Virus record (IMG/VR): IMGVR_UViG_3300027759_006101
Coordinates: 186,001 to 250,000 of that record
Direction: 5' to 3' (one strand)
DNA from: a virus
DNA: 64,000 bases
Positions within the stretch are counted from its first letter, which is position 1. The number at the start of each line of letters is the position of its first letter. Positions 1-7,356 of the stretch are shown piece after piece. Below the pieces are notes generated by a model. That model ran no database searches, was not told where the DNA came from, and was given only the letters and a program-made list of their open reading frames with translations. Position numbers and translations under genes: made by a program.

Positions 1-361
1 TTGGTCTTACAGCATCCCACTTAACACCCCAATTATTAAGGTTCCAAGAATACCAGTCATGATAACCTGTTTCCTCGAACGCTTTGATGTTTTGAATAAT
101 CTCTTTAGCACGATGAACAACCCACTCATCATCACAAGTAGCAACTTCCTCTAATGTAAGAAAATTAGTATTCTTGTGCTTATTCACTTCATTGATATAA
201 TCACCTGGAGCAAGATGAGGAGATGATGTTCCCTTTAAAACTTCAGGCATAGGGATGAAGGAGTTGAACAATCCTTCAAGATTGACTTTCTCTTTAAAAA
301 CATTATACTCTTCCTGTGTTTGGAAAATACAGGTGAGTTCGTTCATTACCCAGTTAGGCAT
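1..361 (-). CDS. DUF1281/Api92-like domain protein, 3' end outside window
   Basis: The protein starts MPNWVMNELT and reaches a Trp-rich segment, WYSWNLNNWGVKWDA, near the window edge. An MPNWxxN start together with a W-x-x-N-W-G-x-K-W-D motif is characteristic of the DUF1281 (Api92-like, ferredoxin-fold) family of phage and plasmid proteins, whose function is not established. The start at 361 is preferred over the internal Met at 346 because it restores the family N-terminus. It overlaps the stop of the upstream gene by 16 nt. The sequence GAAGCCAAAAG just precedes the start. The C-terminus is missing because the gene runs off the window. Confidence 0.75.
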   Translation of the reverse strand, partial: MPNWVMNELTCIFQTQEEYNVFKEKVNLEGLFNSFIPMPEVLKGTSSPHLAPGDYINEVNKHKNTNFLTLEEVATCDDEWVVHRAKEIIQNIKAFEETGYHDWYSWNLNNWGVKWDAVRP

Positions 362-588
362 CTTTTGGCTTCTTTCTCGTACATCATAAATGTACAGGAT
401 GTTATATCATCTACAACAGTGTATTGCCAGTAATTAAGGGATATATTTCTCTTGTAGAAATTATATCCCTTAAAGCTCTTATGATAGAAATTAAATGTTA
501 CTTGGTCCCACTCTAAGTATTTAATTTCTGCAGCAAGTTGTTTTGCTGCACTAGTCTTCAAAAAATTCTGCATCATCATAGCGCACAT
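346..588 (-). CDS. Small hypothetical protein
   Basis: An 80-residue protein rich in Tyr, Phe and Lys (segment YHKSFKGYNFYKRNIS) with no recognised domain. It overlaps both neighbours in a compact minus-strand chain. Several Met codons follow the first (residues 4, 5 and 6), so the start is uncertain. The overlap of nearly 40 nt with the upstream gene argues that a later Met may be used. Its place within a gene chain supports it being real. Confidence 0.5.
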   Translation of the reverse strand: MCAMMMQNFLKTSAAKQLAAEIKYLEWDQVTFNFYHKSFKGYNFYKRNISLNYWQYTVVDDITSCTFMMYEKEAKRCLTG

Positions 589-790
589 TAGTTATGCTAT
601 GATTTTCCATTTCCTCGAATTGATGAACAATATCATATCCACCAGCACCAGCTTCAGCAACAATACACATTTGCAGCATATACATTATGTCATTGAATTC
701 TAATGCATATAATTTACCAGCAACATCATAGTGCTTTATTACGTCATCAGGTATTTCCATTGTACCTGTAATTTTAAAATTGATTTTCAT
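551..790 (-). CDS. Hypothetical protein, paralogue of the next upstream gene
   Basis: A 79-residue acidic protein. Its N-terminus (ITGTMEIPDDVIKHYDV) aligns with that of the gene at 787-1041 (VVAEFTVPDGVILHDTV), so the two look like a tandem duplication that has diverged. Start and stop overlap by 4 nt (ATGA), which implies translational coupling. The sequence GAGGAAGCCAA precedes the start. The function is unknown. Confidence 0.65.
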   Translation of the reverse strand: MKINFKITGTMEIPDDVIKHYDVAGKLYALEFNDIMYMLQMCIVAEAGAGGYDIVHQFEEMENHSITNVRYDDAEFFED

Positions 791-1041
791 TTGGCTTCCT
801 CAAAATCAATATACTCTACATTTGATTCCATACTAATATTTTTTATCTCGAATTCCTCAATGCTAGAAATATCATTAGGAAATCTTAATAAGTCTTCTGG
901 AAAGGATGGGTCAATTTCTATGCAATCAAAAGAAATTTCTGGATGAAAGAATACACCCTCTGCCTCGAAAACTGTATCGTGCAAAATAACACCATCAGGA
1001 ACAGTGAATTCTGCGACAACTGTAACACGCATCTTTTTCAT
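787..1041 (-). CDS. Hypothetical protein, paralogue of 551-790
   Basis: An 84-residue acidic protein, first gene of a four-gene minus-strand chain that runs off the left edge. It shares the pattern [ILV]-P-D-[DG]-V-I-x-H with its downstream neighbour. Its start is preceded by an ATTAGAG element and by GAGAGCCAAT. A structured leader lies directly upstream at 1042-1182. No domain is recognised. Confidence 0.65.
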   Translation of the reverse strand: MKKMRVTVVAEFTVPDGVILHDTVFEAEGVFFHPEISFDCIEIDPSFPEDLLRFPNDISSIEEFEIKNISMESNVEYIDFEEAK

Positions 1042-1182
1042 ATTGGCTCTCTCTAATGTAATATATCATAAGAGACATAATAACGCAAACAATAAAAGCT
1101 TCTTTATTGGGAGGGAGAACGACATTGTTCTCCCTCTAATCGCTACAGGACAAGAAGCCAAAATCATCCTGTAGCAATCTTT
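1042..1182 (-). promoter_or_regulatory. Structured leader with three consecutive stem-loops
   Basis: Three perfect inverted repeats lie in 90 nt: GCTACAGGA (1142-1150) with TCCTGTAGC (1167-1175); GAGGGAGAAC (1111-1120) with GTTCTCCCTC (1127-1136); CAATAAA (1090-1096) with TTTATTG (1103-1109). In the minus-strand transcript the first loop displays UUUUGGCUUCUUG, which is complementary to the GAAGCCAAA found before several start codons nearby. None of the hairpins has a convincing U-tract in the minus direction, so a regulatory leader is more likely than a simple terminator. In the plus direction the last hairpin is followed by TTTTT. Confidence 0.5.
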
Positions 1183-1857
1183 TTAAAAATCAAAGTGCAA
1201 TTGATTCTCTAAACAAGAAGACCAATACCTCGAATTTTTATAACCTTGTTTGACATCCCAATAAATACATCTGGCTATATAATTGGGTGCTTTCATTTTC
1301 TCTGCTCGATAATGCCATTTTCTTTCGCCTTGTTCATACTCGGCAACATCTTTAGAGTTATCTTTCTTATATCCCTGTTCATTCATTCCAAGTAAACGGA
1401 GCATATGAACATCAAGACATACCGCTTGACATTTTTCTGGATAACATAATTCAAGAGCAAAACTTGTTTTTGCTAATCCAATTCCCCACAATTCAAGAGA
1501 GAGACGATTGCGAAACTTAAACCAGTTCTCTCTATTAGTCTTTTTAAACTTTTCTGGATTCGCCCAAAACTTACTCGAAAAGTCCCAAATATACTTTGTG
1601 CGCTGATTATGACAACCTGCTCTACCTATATATAATAAATGAGCAAGTTGGTCTTTATCACTAATCCAAGACTCGAAATTCTTGATATGATTGTATGCAC
1701 GAACATTACTTTCCCACGTAGTATGAATTGATGTATATGCGAACAACCATCTTTGGAAAAATTCTCCATCTGTCTGTGGAGCAATGTTATTCCAATACTC
1801 TTTATATCCATTCACCTTATGGCTATCAACACTCTCTAAAACACTCTGGAAGGTCAT
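1183..1857 (-). CDS. HhH-GPD-type DNA glycosylase-like protein
   Basis: A 224-residue protein with LWGIGLAKTSFALELCYPEK followed by VCLDVHMLRLLG in the middle. The pattern of a Gly-rich helix-hairpin-helix, then a buried strand ending in L-D-x-H, is the signature of the endonuclease III / HhH-GPD superfamily, which excises damaged bases. The Asp in CLDVH is the likely catalytic residue. No Fe-S cysteine cluster is visible at the C-terminus. The spacing is similar to the second HhH protein in this window (33307-33948). GAAGCCAAA lies just before the start. The family is probable and the substrate unknown. Confidence 0.55.
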   Translation of the reverse strand: MTFQSVLESVDSHKVNGYKEYWNNIAPQTDGEFFQRWLFAYTSIHTTWESNVRAYNHIKNFESWISDKDQLAHLLYIGRAGCHNQRTKYIWDFSSKFWANPEKFKKTNRENWFKFRNRLSLELWGIGLAKTSFALELCYPEKCQAVCLDVHMLRLLGMNEQGYKKDNSKDVAEYEQGERKWHYRAEKMKAPNYIARCIYWDVKQGYKNSRYWSSCLENQLHFDF

Positions 1858-1912
1858 TTTGGCTTCGACCCTTTCGTTTGATGTCTTATAGTATCAGATG
1901 TTTAAGGGTGTG

Positions 1913-2215
1913 TCAAAAGATTTTTTTCTTAATCTCGAAATAATGGTCATGAATTTTATTATATAATCGTTTTGAGATTGTTCTTGCATCGATACAAGAT
2001 TTATCTTTTATATTATAATATGATATAATGCATGTAGGGCTATTAAAATGATTAGATATATGTATTTGGGTTTTCTTATCTTTTAAATATATTACTCGAA
2101 AGTTTGGTGCCTCTAATTTGCCGCAACGTTCATCAAGCTTATATAATTTAAAAAGATTGCTCGAAAAGGTGGCTTCATCATCTTCTTCTATTAGTTCTGG
2201 ATATAAGGTACTCAT
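1913..2215 (-). CDS. Hypothetical protein
   Basis: A 100-residue protein with an acidic N-terminus (PELIEEDDEA) and a basic C-terminus (FEIKKKIF). No domain is recognised. Its start overlaps the stop of the upstream gene by 4 nt. CTCGAA motifs occur twice within it and once at its start region, in different frames. Confidence 0.55.
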   Translation of the reverse strand: MSTLYPELIEEDDEATFSSNLFKLYKLDERCGKLEAPNFRVIYLKDKKTQIHISNHFNSPTCIISYYNIKDKSCIDARTISKRLYNKIHDHYFEIKKKIF

Positions 2216-2433
2216 TTTAAAAGTCCTAGTAATCTTTCTATTACTCTTGCAGGCACGTTTTTTAAATCTAACTCAACGTTTACCATTAAAGACTGTTCTC
2301 CAATTAAATCTTTATTTTGATATTCTACTTTTTGATAATTAGCTGTCTCAAAACTCTTTAATAATAATTGAAATAATAACGCAGCTTCATCGTCATTAAG
2401 AATTTGCGCTAGCGCTTGAATCTTCTCTTTCAT
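2212..2433 (-). CDS. Small hypothetical protein, one of a tandem pair
   Basis: A 73-residue, mostly helical protein starting MKEKIQALAQILNDDEAALL. It resembles the next upstream protein, which starts MKEKFLQLSDSLNEIESDNI, in both N-terminus and length, so the two probably arose by tandem duplication. It overlaps both neighbours. The function is unknown. Confidence 0.6.
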   Translation of the reverse strand: MKEKIQALAQILNDDEAALLFQLLLKSFETANYQKVEYQNKDLIGEQSLMVNVELDLKNVPARVIERLLGLLK

Positions 2434-2608
2434 CTGTAAATAAATTTAATACCTTATAAATAGTGCTGAGCTCAAAATCCTGAATTGAAGTGTGTAAATT
2501 GATCTTATCATCTTCCCAGGACTCAAGCAAATTTGTTAGCAGTGTGATAATATTATCTGATTCAATTTCATTTAAGGAATCAGACAGTTGTAAGAATTTC
2601 TCTTTCAT
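2396..2608 (-). CDS. Small hypothetical protein, one of a tandem pair
   Basis: A 70-residue acidic helical protein, paralogous in its first 20 residues to the gene at 2212-2433. It overlaps the end of the UvdE gene upstream by 29 nt and the start of its paralogue downstream by 38 nt, which points to co-translation. No domain is recognised. Confidence 0.55.
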   Translation of the reverse strand: MKEKFLQLSDSLNEIESDNIITLLTNLLESWEDDKINLHTSIQDFELSTIYKVLNLFTDEREDSSASANS

Positions 2609-3497
2609 TGTATCTCTTTAATATATCTAATATTGCGTAGTCTTTATTCTTTAATTCTACATCAAACAATACATCTTTATCATAATGTACTGGAAGATTC
2701 TCGGCCATATCACTGTGAGCTCTAGTTCCATTCTTGCCTTCAGAGTAATGGAATATAGGAGCACAATTCCAGGTAGAAAATGCATCGAAAAACGCATCCT
2801 TATGAGAAGTTCCGTGATTCAACATTTCGTGATGCAAATTATCAAATGTAACGGGAATTTCACACCTATTATAAAAATATTTTTTAAGATTAGATACAGT
2901 CCAAGTATTGCCAGTATCGTTGTTCTCTAATACTAGTCTACTCTTTACACTTTCAGATAAGCGCTCGAAATTTTTAATAAACGTTCCTGATAAATCTTCT
3001 GCATCTCCTTCTTTACGTATATGTATATTTAAAGGATTGTAATGGGACCTACTTAAATCTAATCTATCAAATATTTCCCCGTGCATTTCTAAATCAATTA
3101 AGGAATGTTTTATTTTAACGTCGTCATCAGAGGTAAGAGTTATATATTCACTAGGATGTGCGCTTACTCTAATACCTGTTTCTTTAATCGTATGGGATAA
3201 ATCTTCTATTGATTTATTAATAAGATTATAATTTGGCAGATCTTCCAGGGCCAACATTACTTCAGGATGTTTTATTACTGGAGTTAAATCGCTCGAAAGT
3301 CTATATCCCTGAATATTATTAGCAGCACAATGACGAACGATTTTCTCAGACACAGTAAAATTATTAATTATTATCTCTGACAGCTTCTCTAATGATTCGG
3401 ATCTTTCTTTACTCGAAAAAGATTTATAAGTCATTGTTCGAAATTTATGGCCCTGTTCTGCCAAAATGTTCGAAATGCAGCATAAGGAAAGATTCAT
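2580..3497 (-). CDS. uvsE: UV damage endonuclease (UvdE/UvsE family)
   Basis: The protein has 305 residues, the usual length for bacterial UvsE. UvdE enzymes are TIM-barrel endonucleases that nick DNA 5' to UV photoproducts and other lesions, starting an alternative excision pathway. Family motifs seen are YRLSSDLTP (65-73), a HPSEY loop (114-118), LVLENND (189-194), FDNLHHE (218-224), HYSEG (250-254) and AHSDM (260-264). These supply the His, Glu and Asp metal ligands of the barrel. It is transcribed divergently from the gene at 3514 and heads a minus-strand chain of small genes. Confidence 0.9.
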   Translation of the reverse strand: MNLSLCCISNILAEQGHKFRTMTYKSFSSKERSESLEKLSEIIINNFTVSEKIVRHCAANNIQGYRLSSDLTPVIKHPEVMLALEDLPNYNLINKSIEDLSHTIKETGIRVSAHPSEYITLTSDDDVKIKHSLIDLEMHGEIFDRLDLSRSHYNPLNIHIRKEGDAEDLSGTFIKNFERLSESVKSRLVLENNDTGNTWTVSNLKKYFYNRCEIPVTFDNLHHEMLNHGTSHKDAFFDAFSTWNCAPIFHYSEGKNGTRAHSDMAENLPVHYDKDVLFDVELKNKDYAILDILKRYNEREILTTV

Positions 3498-3513
3498 ATA
3501 AAGATGATATCAT

Positions 3514-3927
3514 ATGCAGGAAGAAAACACTAATATTAAGAAGTTATTTCCTATGAACGAAGAGATTTTAAAGAAGCTCGGTTATAATAGTATTGCTCTC
3601 GAAATGCTTTTAAAAAGAGAAGCTCAAATTGATCCTAGAGATATTATAATGCCAGGAGAAGATAGATCTAGTATTCAACAAGATTATAGTAATGTTGAAA
3701 TTGTATTAGAAAATTTAAAATCTCAAATTATTCAAATTTTAAATACAGCTAAATCTCTACCTCAATTCTTAGAAGGTGAAGAAGGTCCTGATGATTCTGC
3801 ATTCTATGATTACAGAAGATCACTAGTAGATAGTTTAGAAGAAGCGGGAAATAAAATATCTACATTACTAATAGAAAATAATCAATCTAGTAGTGCTGAT
3901 GAATTAGATAACTTTTTACAGCAATAA
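3514..3927 (+). CDS. Hypothetical acidic protein
   Basis: A 137-residue, largely helical acidic protein with a possible coiled-coil in the centre (NVEIVLENLKSQIIQILNTA) and a Gln/Ser/Asp-rich tail. No family is recognised. It stands alone between a short divergent promoter region and a strong intrinsic terminator, so it is probably a monocistronic unit. A TATAAA box lies about 11 nt before the start, implying a very short leader. Confidence 0.65.
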   Translation: MQEENTNIKKLFPMNEEILKKLGYNSIALEMLLKREAQIDPRDIIMPGEDRSSIQQDYSNVEIVLENLKSQIIQILNTAKSLPQFLEGEEGPDDSAFYDYRRSLVDSLEEAGNKISTLLIENNQSSSADELDNFLQQ

Positions 3928-3930
3928 TAA

Positions 3931-3962
3931 AAAAGGATTCTTCTAGAAAGAATCCTTTTTTA
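3931..3962 (+). terminator. Intrinsic terminator
   Basis: GGATTCTT pairs with AAGAATCC across a 5-nt loop, flanked by an A-run and a T-run. It lies right after the stop at 3927. Confidence 0.9.
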
Positions 3963-4011
3963 TTTAATTCCACAATTAAAGTGTTTAGGGAAGAGTAGAT
4001 TCAGTACTTCA

Positions 4012-4683
4012 TTGTCTTATTCGTCTCTTCAATTAGATCTTATCAACTCTATCCTGTATAATCCTTTTATGCTAGACAATTATGAAAAAGATTCTAATGG
4101 TGTAATATTTCAAAAAGATAGAGAACCATTCTTATACGATTATTCTTACGCAGACAATTATAATACACTTCCTACAAATGATATTATGTCTCACTTGCGT
4201 TTAGGCTACATCATTGGTTCTTTGGGAAAAATGCCAGAATCAATTTTAGATGTTGGATATGGTAATGGTGCTTTTTTAAATTTAGCAAAAAATTACTCGA
4301 AATGTTATGGACACGATATTTCTCATTATCCAATTCCAGAAGGTGTTGAATTTGTAAAAGATATATCTGAAAAACATTTTGATGTAATAACTTTTTTTGA
4401 TGTATTAGAACATTTTCCCAATCCATACTTCCTCGAAAATTTAAATTGTAATTATATTGTTTGCTCTCTACCACATTGCTATAATTTTTCTGATGAATGG
4501 TTTGAGAATTGGAAACATCGAAAACCAAATGAACATCTTTGGCATTTTAATCAAGAATCTTTAATTAGGTTCTTTGATGCACAAGGATACTCAGAAGTCA
4601 ACACCTCTAATTTTGAAGATGTAGTGAGAAAGAGTAAAGAAGAATACTCTAACATTCTTTCTGGAGTGTTTAAGAAAAGATAA
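4012..4683 (+). CDS. Class I SAM-dependent methyltransferase
   Basis: A 223-residue protein with motif I ILDVGYGNGAFLNLA, an acidic motif II region (YGHDIS) and FDVITFFDVLEHFPNP. This is the Methyltransf_23 pattern seen in enzymes that methylate sugars or small molecules. A following PHCYNF and a conserved WHFNQESL fit that family. It starts with TTG, as no in-frame ATG precedes the domain, and has no clear ribosome-binding site. The gene contains two plus-strand CTCGAA motifs in two different frames. A role in glycan or surface modification is possible but not shown. Confidence 0.75.
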   Translation: MSYSSLQLDLINSILYNPFMLDNYEKDSNGVIFQKDREPFLYDYSYADNYNTLPTNDIMSHLRLGYIIGSLGKMPESILDVGYGNGAFLNLAKNYSKCYGHDISHYPIPEGVEFVKDISEKHFDVITFFDVLEHFPNPYFLENLNCNYIVCSLPHCYNFSDEWFENWKHRKPNEHLWHFNQESLIRFFDAQGYSEVNTSNFEDVVRKSKEEYSNILSGVFKKR

Positions 4684-4709
4684 AAAAGAGGAGCAAAGCT
4701 CCTCTTTTT
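4684..4709. terminator. Bidirectional intrinsic terminator
   Basis: GAGGAGC pairs with GCTCCTC over an AAA loop, with A- and T-runs on both sides. It separates the convergent genes at 4012 and 4712. Confidence 0.85.
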
Positions 4710-4711
4710 CT

Positions 4712-4939
4712 TTACGCTGCTAGTAAATCTAAACTGAATTGTATTTGTCTCATTACAGGGATAAAATCATTAACATCGATTTTCTCATCTTGTAATACCT
4801 CGAAAATCTTTAGCGCATTATATTTAGCACTATCTGGCATATCTGAGCAATTGTAAAAATAAGAAACATAGTCTATCAAAGCATCATATAACATTTTATT
4901 TTTCTTTGTCATCTCCCACACCTCAAGATATATTTTCAT
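4712..4939 (-). CDS. Small hypothetical protein
   Basis: A 75-residue helical protein (MTKKNKMLYDALIDYVSYFY near its start). A downstream Met at residue 10 is an alternative start. No domain is recognised. It lies downstream of the NrdG-like gene on the same strand, 44 nt away, and may be co-transcribed with it. Confidence 0.55.
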   Translation of the reverse strand: MKIYLEVWEMTKKNKMLYDALIDYVSYFYNCSDMPDSAKYNALKIFEVLQDEKIDVNDFIPVMRQIQFSLDLLAA

Positions 4940-4983
4940 TAATATCTTTTACTCGAAATCCTATCCTAATAACTCTTTTATTC

Positions 4984-5559
4984 TTATTTCAAAATTACAC
5001 CTAAATCTTTTAAAACTTTCCTCGAAATGTTAGGAAAACCAGTCATAACTATTTTATCACTCTCTAAAGAAAGTTCTATCTCTTGATCGAAAAATAACTC
5101 TTCCTTGGAAATCTTATTAGAGAAGAAATAAAACTCTTGATTAAGGCTACCTCTAAGAGAATCTTCTGTCTTATACTCTTCCTCATACCGTCCATCAATT
5201 AAAACATCTATATACTCTAAACATTTTTCTCTAAGAGGATTTTCTCGGATTTCATTACGAGAAAATCCAGTAAACAATATAATTCCTTTAGGGAGTTTTA
5301 TTTCTTTTAAGAGAAATAAAAGCTCTAACAATTCTCTCTCTTGCTCTAAAGGATCTCCGCCAGATATTGTTATTCCATCTACCTCGAAATTTTTTATTAG
5401 CTCGAAAATTTGTCTAGGAGAAAGTTCTTTATAAACTTCATAGCTCCAAGTCTCAGGATTAAAACAATTCTTACATCCTTTAGAACAACCTTGAGTCCAT
5501 AATACAAATCTTAATCCTGGGCCATTTACTTTACTTAAACAATAACCTCGAATATTCAT
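4984..5559 (-). CDS. NrdG-like radical SAM activating enzyme
   Basis: A 191-residue protein carrying the radical SAM cluster motif C25-x3-C29-x2-C32 in WTQGCSKGCKNC, followed by FNPETW and a GGDPL SAM-binding motif (67-71). VLIDGRYEEEYK and LRGSLNQ are typical of the anaerobic ribonucleotide reductase activase (NrdG) group, which installs a glycyl radical on class III reductase. No NrdD is in the window, so the partner may lie elsewhere in the phage or in the host. The start at 5559 is preceded by ATTAGAG and TTTCGAGCC elements. Confidence 0.75.
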   Translation of the reverse strand: MNIRGYCLSKVNGPGLRFVLWTQGCSKGCKNCFNPETWSYEVYKELSPRQIFELIKNFEVDGITISGGDPLEQERELLELLFLLKEIKLPKGIILFTGFSRNEIRENPLREKCLEYIDVLIDGRYEEEYKTEDSLRGSLNQEFYFFSNKISKEELFFDQEIELSLESDKIVMTGFPNISRKVLKDLGVILK

Positions 5560-5614
5560 AGGCTCGAAATCTGTCTCCCCTCTAATGATAAAATGTTGAA
5601 GCTAAATAAGAAAG

Positions 5615-5642
5615 ATATTCTTATGCACTAACATAAGAATAT
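5615..5642 (-). promoter_or_regulatory. Perfect 11-bp hairpin upstream of the NrdG-like gene
   Basis: ATATTCTTATG (5615-5625) and CATAAGAATAT (5632-5642) flank a 6-nt loop. It lies 56 nt before the start of the NrdG-like gene and may be an operator or a leader hairpin. Minus-strand bases after it are T-rich, so weak termination is also possible. Confidence 0.5.
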
Positions 5643-5940
5643 TCTAAAAGAAATAGGCTCGAAAATTTGGCCTCTCTAATTGTTTGGGAGATGAAGGTAA
5701 AGATTTATCTTACATAGAATAATACTTATTACGTCCCAAAATTTATAGTTCAATTTAGATTGTTCTCGCTTTTTCTTAAGAGCCCCGATAACTGAGACCA
5801 ATCTTTCTTCTAGTGTGAACAATCTTTATCTATATTAGACCATTCTTTAATCTAATATTTCTTTTTTTTCTCTATGGTAATAATTATTTTTCTCCCTTAT
5901 TAAAAAGCTCGAAATATATTTTCTTTCTTATATAACAAAA

Positions 5941-5979
5941 AATAGATCCCTCGAATTTGAAGGATCTATTTCTTTTTTA
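5941..5979. terminator. Hairpin with T-runs on both strands
   Basis: AATAGATCC pairs with GGATCTATT (5962-5970), followed by TTTCTTTTTT on plus and TTTTTTG on minus. The loop contains CTCGAA. It resembles a bidirectional terminator although no gene ends next to it. Confidence 0.6.
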
Positions 5980-6058
5980 ATAATGGTGTTTTAGGATATG
6001 TATTGTTCTATAATGTGTTAATATATTCCTTCTCTAATAATGTAATAAAAATATTATT

Positions 6059-6096
6059 CTCCATATAGTCTCCACCCTGTCTCCACTCAACCTCCA
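6059..6096. repeat. Four phased 5-mers at exact 11-bp spacing (iteron-like)
   Basis: CTCCA begins at 6059, 6070, 6081 and 6092, with TCTCCAC or CCTCCAC context at the last three. A fifth copy lies at 6145. One-turn spacing places all copies on one DNA face, as in iterons or operator arrays. A 20-bp AT palindrome follows directly. Confidence 0.65.
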
Positions 6097-6100
6097 CTAG

Positions 6101-6124
6101 TATTATAATTTTGTAATTATAATA
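6101..6124. repeat. Perfect 10-bp AT palindrome
   Basis: TATTATAATT (6101-6110), loop TTGT, then AATTATAATA (6115-6124). It immediately follows the phased CTCCA array. It could be a duplex-unwinding element or a protein-binding dyad. Confidence 0.6.
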
Positions 6125-6374
6125 TGTGAATAATGTTATAAGGTCTCCACTGTTTTTATATTTTCTTTTTTCTGTAAATTTTTATGCTCAAAAGGTATCA
6201 AAAACTTATATTTGAGGATAAGTCTGTATTAATGCAAGGTAGCTGATTCATTAAAGGAATATGTTTCTTATATGTAGAAGAGACAAAGTCTTTATATAAT
6301 TTTAATAGTGTTTGATATGCTCGAAAATTGTTTTACTCTAATGGTGTTTATAAAAGCTCGAAATATATTGTTGT

Positions 6375-6521
6375 TTAGTGGTGTATTGTTTTAGTTTGTA
6401 ATATTTCATCTTGGTATAGTAGATTATTAATTATTTTGATTGTTGTTTGTTTTTCTTTAATGGCGAAAAATAATATAATGATGAGAAAGATTAATGTTAT
6501 GTATGGTTTTATGTTTTTCAT
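6375..6521 (-). CDS. Small membrane protein
   Basis: A 48-residue protein (from the Met at 6521) with one hydrophobic segment, PYITLIFLIIILFFAIKEKQ, near its N-terminus and a Lys/Gln-rich tail. This start is preferred over the longer frame from 6578 because it follows an ATTAGAG...TTTCGAGC element like that before the NrdG-like gene. Similarity to a family is not recognised. An opposite-strand frame overlaps it, so it is only moderately certain. Confidence 0.45.
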   Translation of the reverse strand: MKNIKPYITLIFLIIILFFAIKEKQTTIKIINNLLYQDEILQTKTIHH

Positions 6522-6546
6522 TATTTGCTCGAAAATGTTTGTTTCT

Positions 6547-6645
6547 CTAATAGTGTTTTTGAAATTTATATTGTTCATCTATATTGTCTATGATAAATCT
6601 TTCTATATGGAATTTTAAAGATGTTTGTTCTATGTAGTCTAACAT
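6547..6645 (-). CDS. Putative 32-residue microprotein
   Basis: The frame reads MLDYIEQTSLKFHIERFIID and then a Lys/Gln-containing tail. It starts 10 nt after an ATTAGAGAGAA element resembling the one before the gene at 1041, and it stops inside the next ATTAGAG element. Its context is the only support, and such a short frame could be chance. Confidence 0.3.
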   Translation of the reverse strand: MLDYIEQTSLKFHIERFIIDNIDEQYKFQKHY

Positions 6646-6752
6646 TTCTTTTGTTCTCTCTAATGGGTTTTTTAAATTGCTCAGAATATTATATAAGCTT
6701 TTCTACTAATGGGCAAAAAAGAAATGCTCGAAAAGTAGATGGATAATTTAAG

Positions 6753-6758
6753 TAGAAT
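6753..6758 (+). promoter_or_regulatory. Candidate -10 box TAGAAT
   Basis: TTTAAGTAGAATA sits 9 nt before the start at 6768. Nearly the same string (TTTTAAGTAGAATA) lies 9 nt before the start at 9233. The shared element suggests co-regulation of these two tagged genes. Confidence 0.5.
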
Positions 6759-6767
6759 ATATATTGT

Positions 6768-7352
6768 ATGGATAAATTATTAAAGGTTGCAAGTTTATTA
6801 GATAATCTTGGTAGTTATGTTTTATCTGATAAGTTATATAAGATTGCTGAATTGTATATTCCTCCTGTTGAATTTTATGAGGGTGTTGACAAGAGGCATT
6901 ATAATGATTACAGGGCTCCGGGAAGTAAATCTTATGATGAGATGATGATTTCTCGAATGAAGAATATGCCTAAGAATTTATCAGGTACAGCCGTTATGGA
7001 TGGCAGTATGTATCGTGACAATCCATATACTCCGAAAGAAATATTAGATATTAGAAAAAAATTAATCCCTACTAATTTCAGGAATGAGATTAGTCGTTAT
7101 GAGAGTGGGGATAGTGTAAGTAACAGTAGTAATCCGAGAAGTTTTGTTACTAGTTTATTTGAGTTTGGTAGAAAGAATGGGATGAATAATTTGACAGCTG
7201 CTTTTGATGCTTATGCTGATAGTGGTGCAACATATAATAATCAGAGTATAAAGAATATCCCTCAATTAAAGAAATTATATATGCAGATAAAATCTAATCC
7301 TCGAATGTTTAGTGAGACAGAAATTGGAGATATGTTGGAAGTTTTGTTTTAA
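6768..7352 (+). CDS. Tagged hypothetical (probable virion) protein
   Basis: A 194-residue protein of unknown fold. Its N-terminus, VASLLDNLGSYVLSDKLYKI followed by A-E, is closely similar to that of the gene at 9233 (LAEHFDNCGDYELSDKLFKI followed by A-Q), while the bodies of the two proteins are unrelated. The remainder is hydrophilic, with Asn/Ser-rich stretches. It is transcribed from its own promoter and ends at a bidirectional terminator. I infer a virion protein from the shared N-terminal segment; no function can be assigned. Confidence 0.7.
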   Translation: MDKLLKVASLLDNLGSYVLSDKLYKIAELYIPPVEFYEGVDKRHYNDYRAPGSKSYDEMMISRMKNMPKNLSGTAVMDGSMYRDNPYTPKEILDIRKKLIPTNFRNEISRYESGDSVSNSSNPRSFVTSLFEFGRKNGMNNLTAAFDAYADSGATYNNQSIKNIPQLKKLYMQIKSNPRMFSETEIGDMLEVLF

Positions 7353-7356
7353 AGAA

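Larger units (their letters stand above)
5560..6374. other. Gene-poor region with repeats and hairpins
   Basis: No convincing gene longer than about 40 codons is seen in roughly 815 bp. It holds plus-strand CTCGAA motifs (5563, 5658, 5908, 5950, 6320, 6357), CTCTAAT heptamers, several perfect hairpins, four CTCCA 5-mers spaced 11 bp apart and an AT palindrome. A T-rich hairpin, ATATTAGA (5832-5839) with TCTAATAT (5851-5858), is followed by a long T-run and looks like a plus-strand terminator. The content suggests a regulatory or replication region rather than decayed genes. Confidence 0.6.

Noticed and set aside
6436-6618. 60-codon plus-strand frame with hydrophobic stretch
   Set aside because: Opposite of the small membrane-protein frame, which has better start context; hydrophobic content here may arise from AT-rich sequence.
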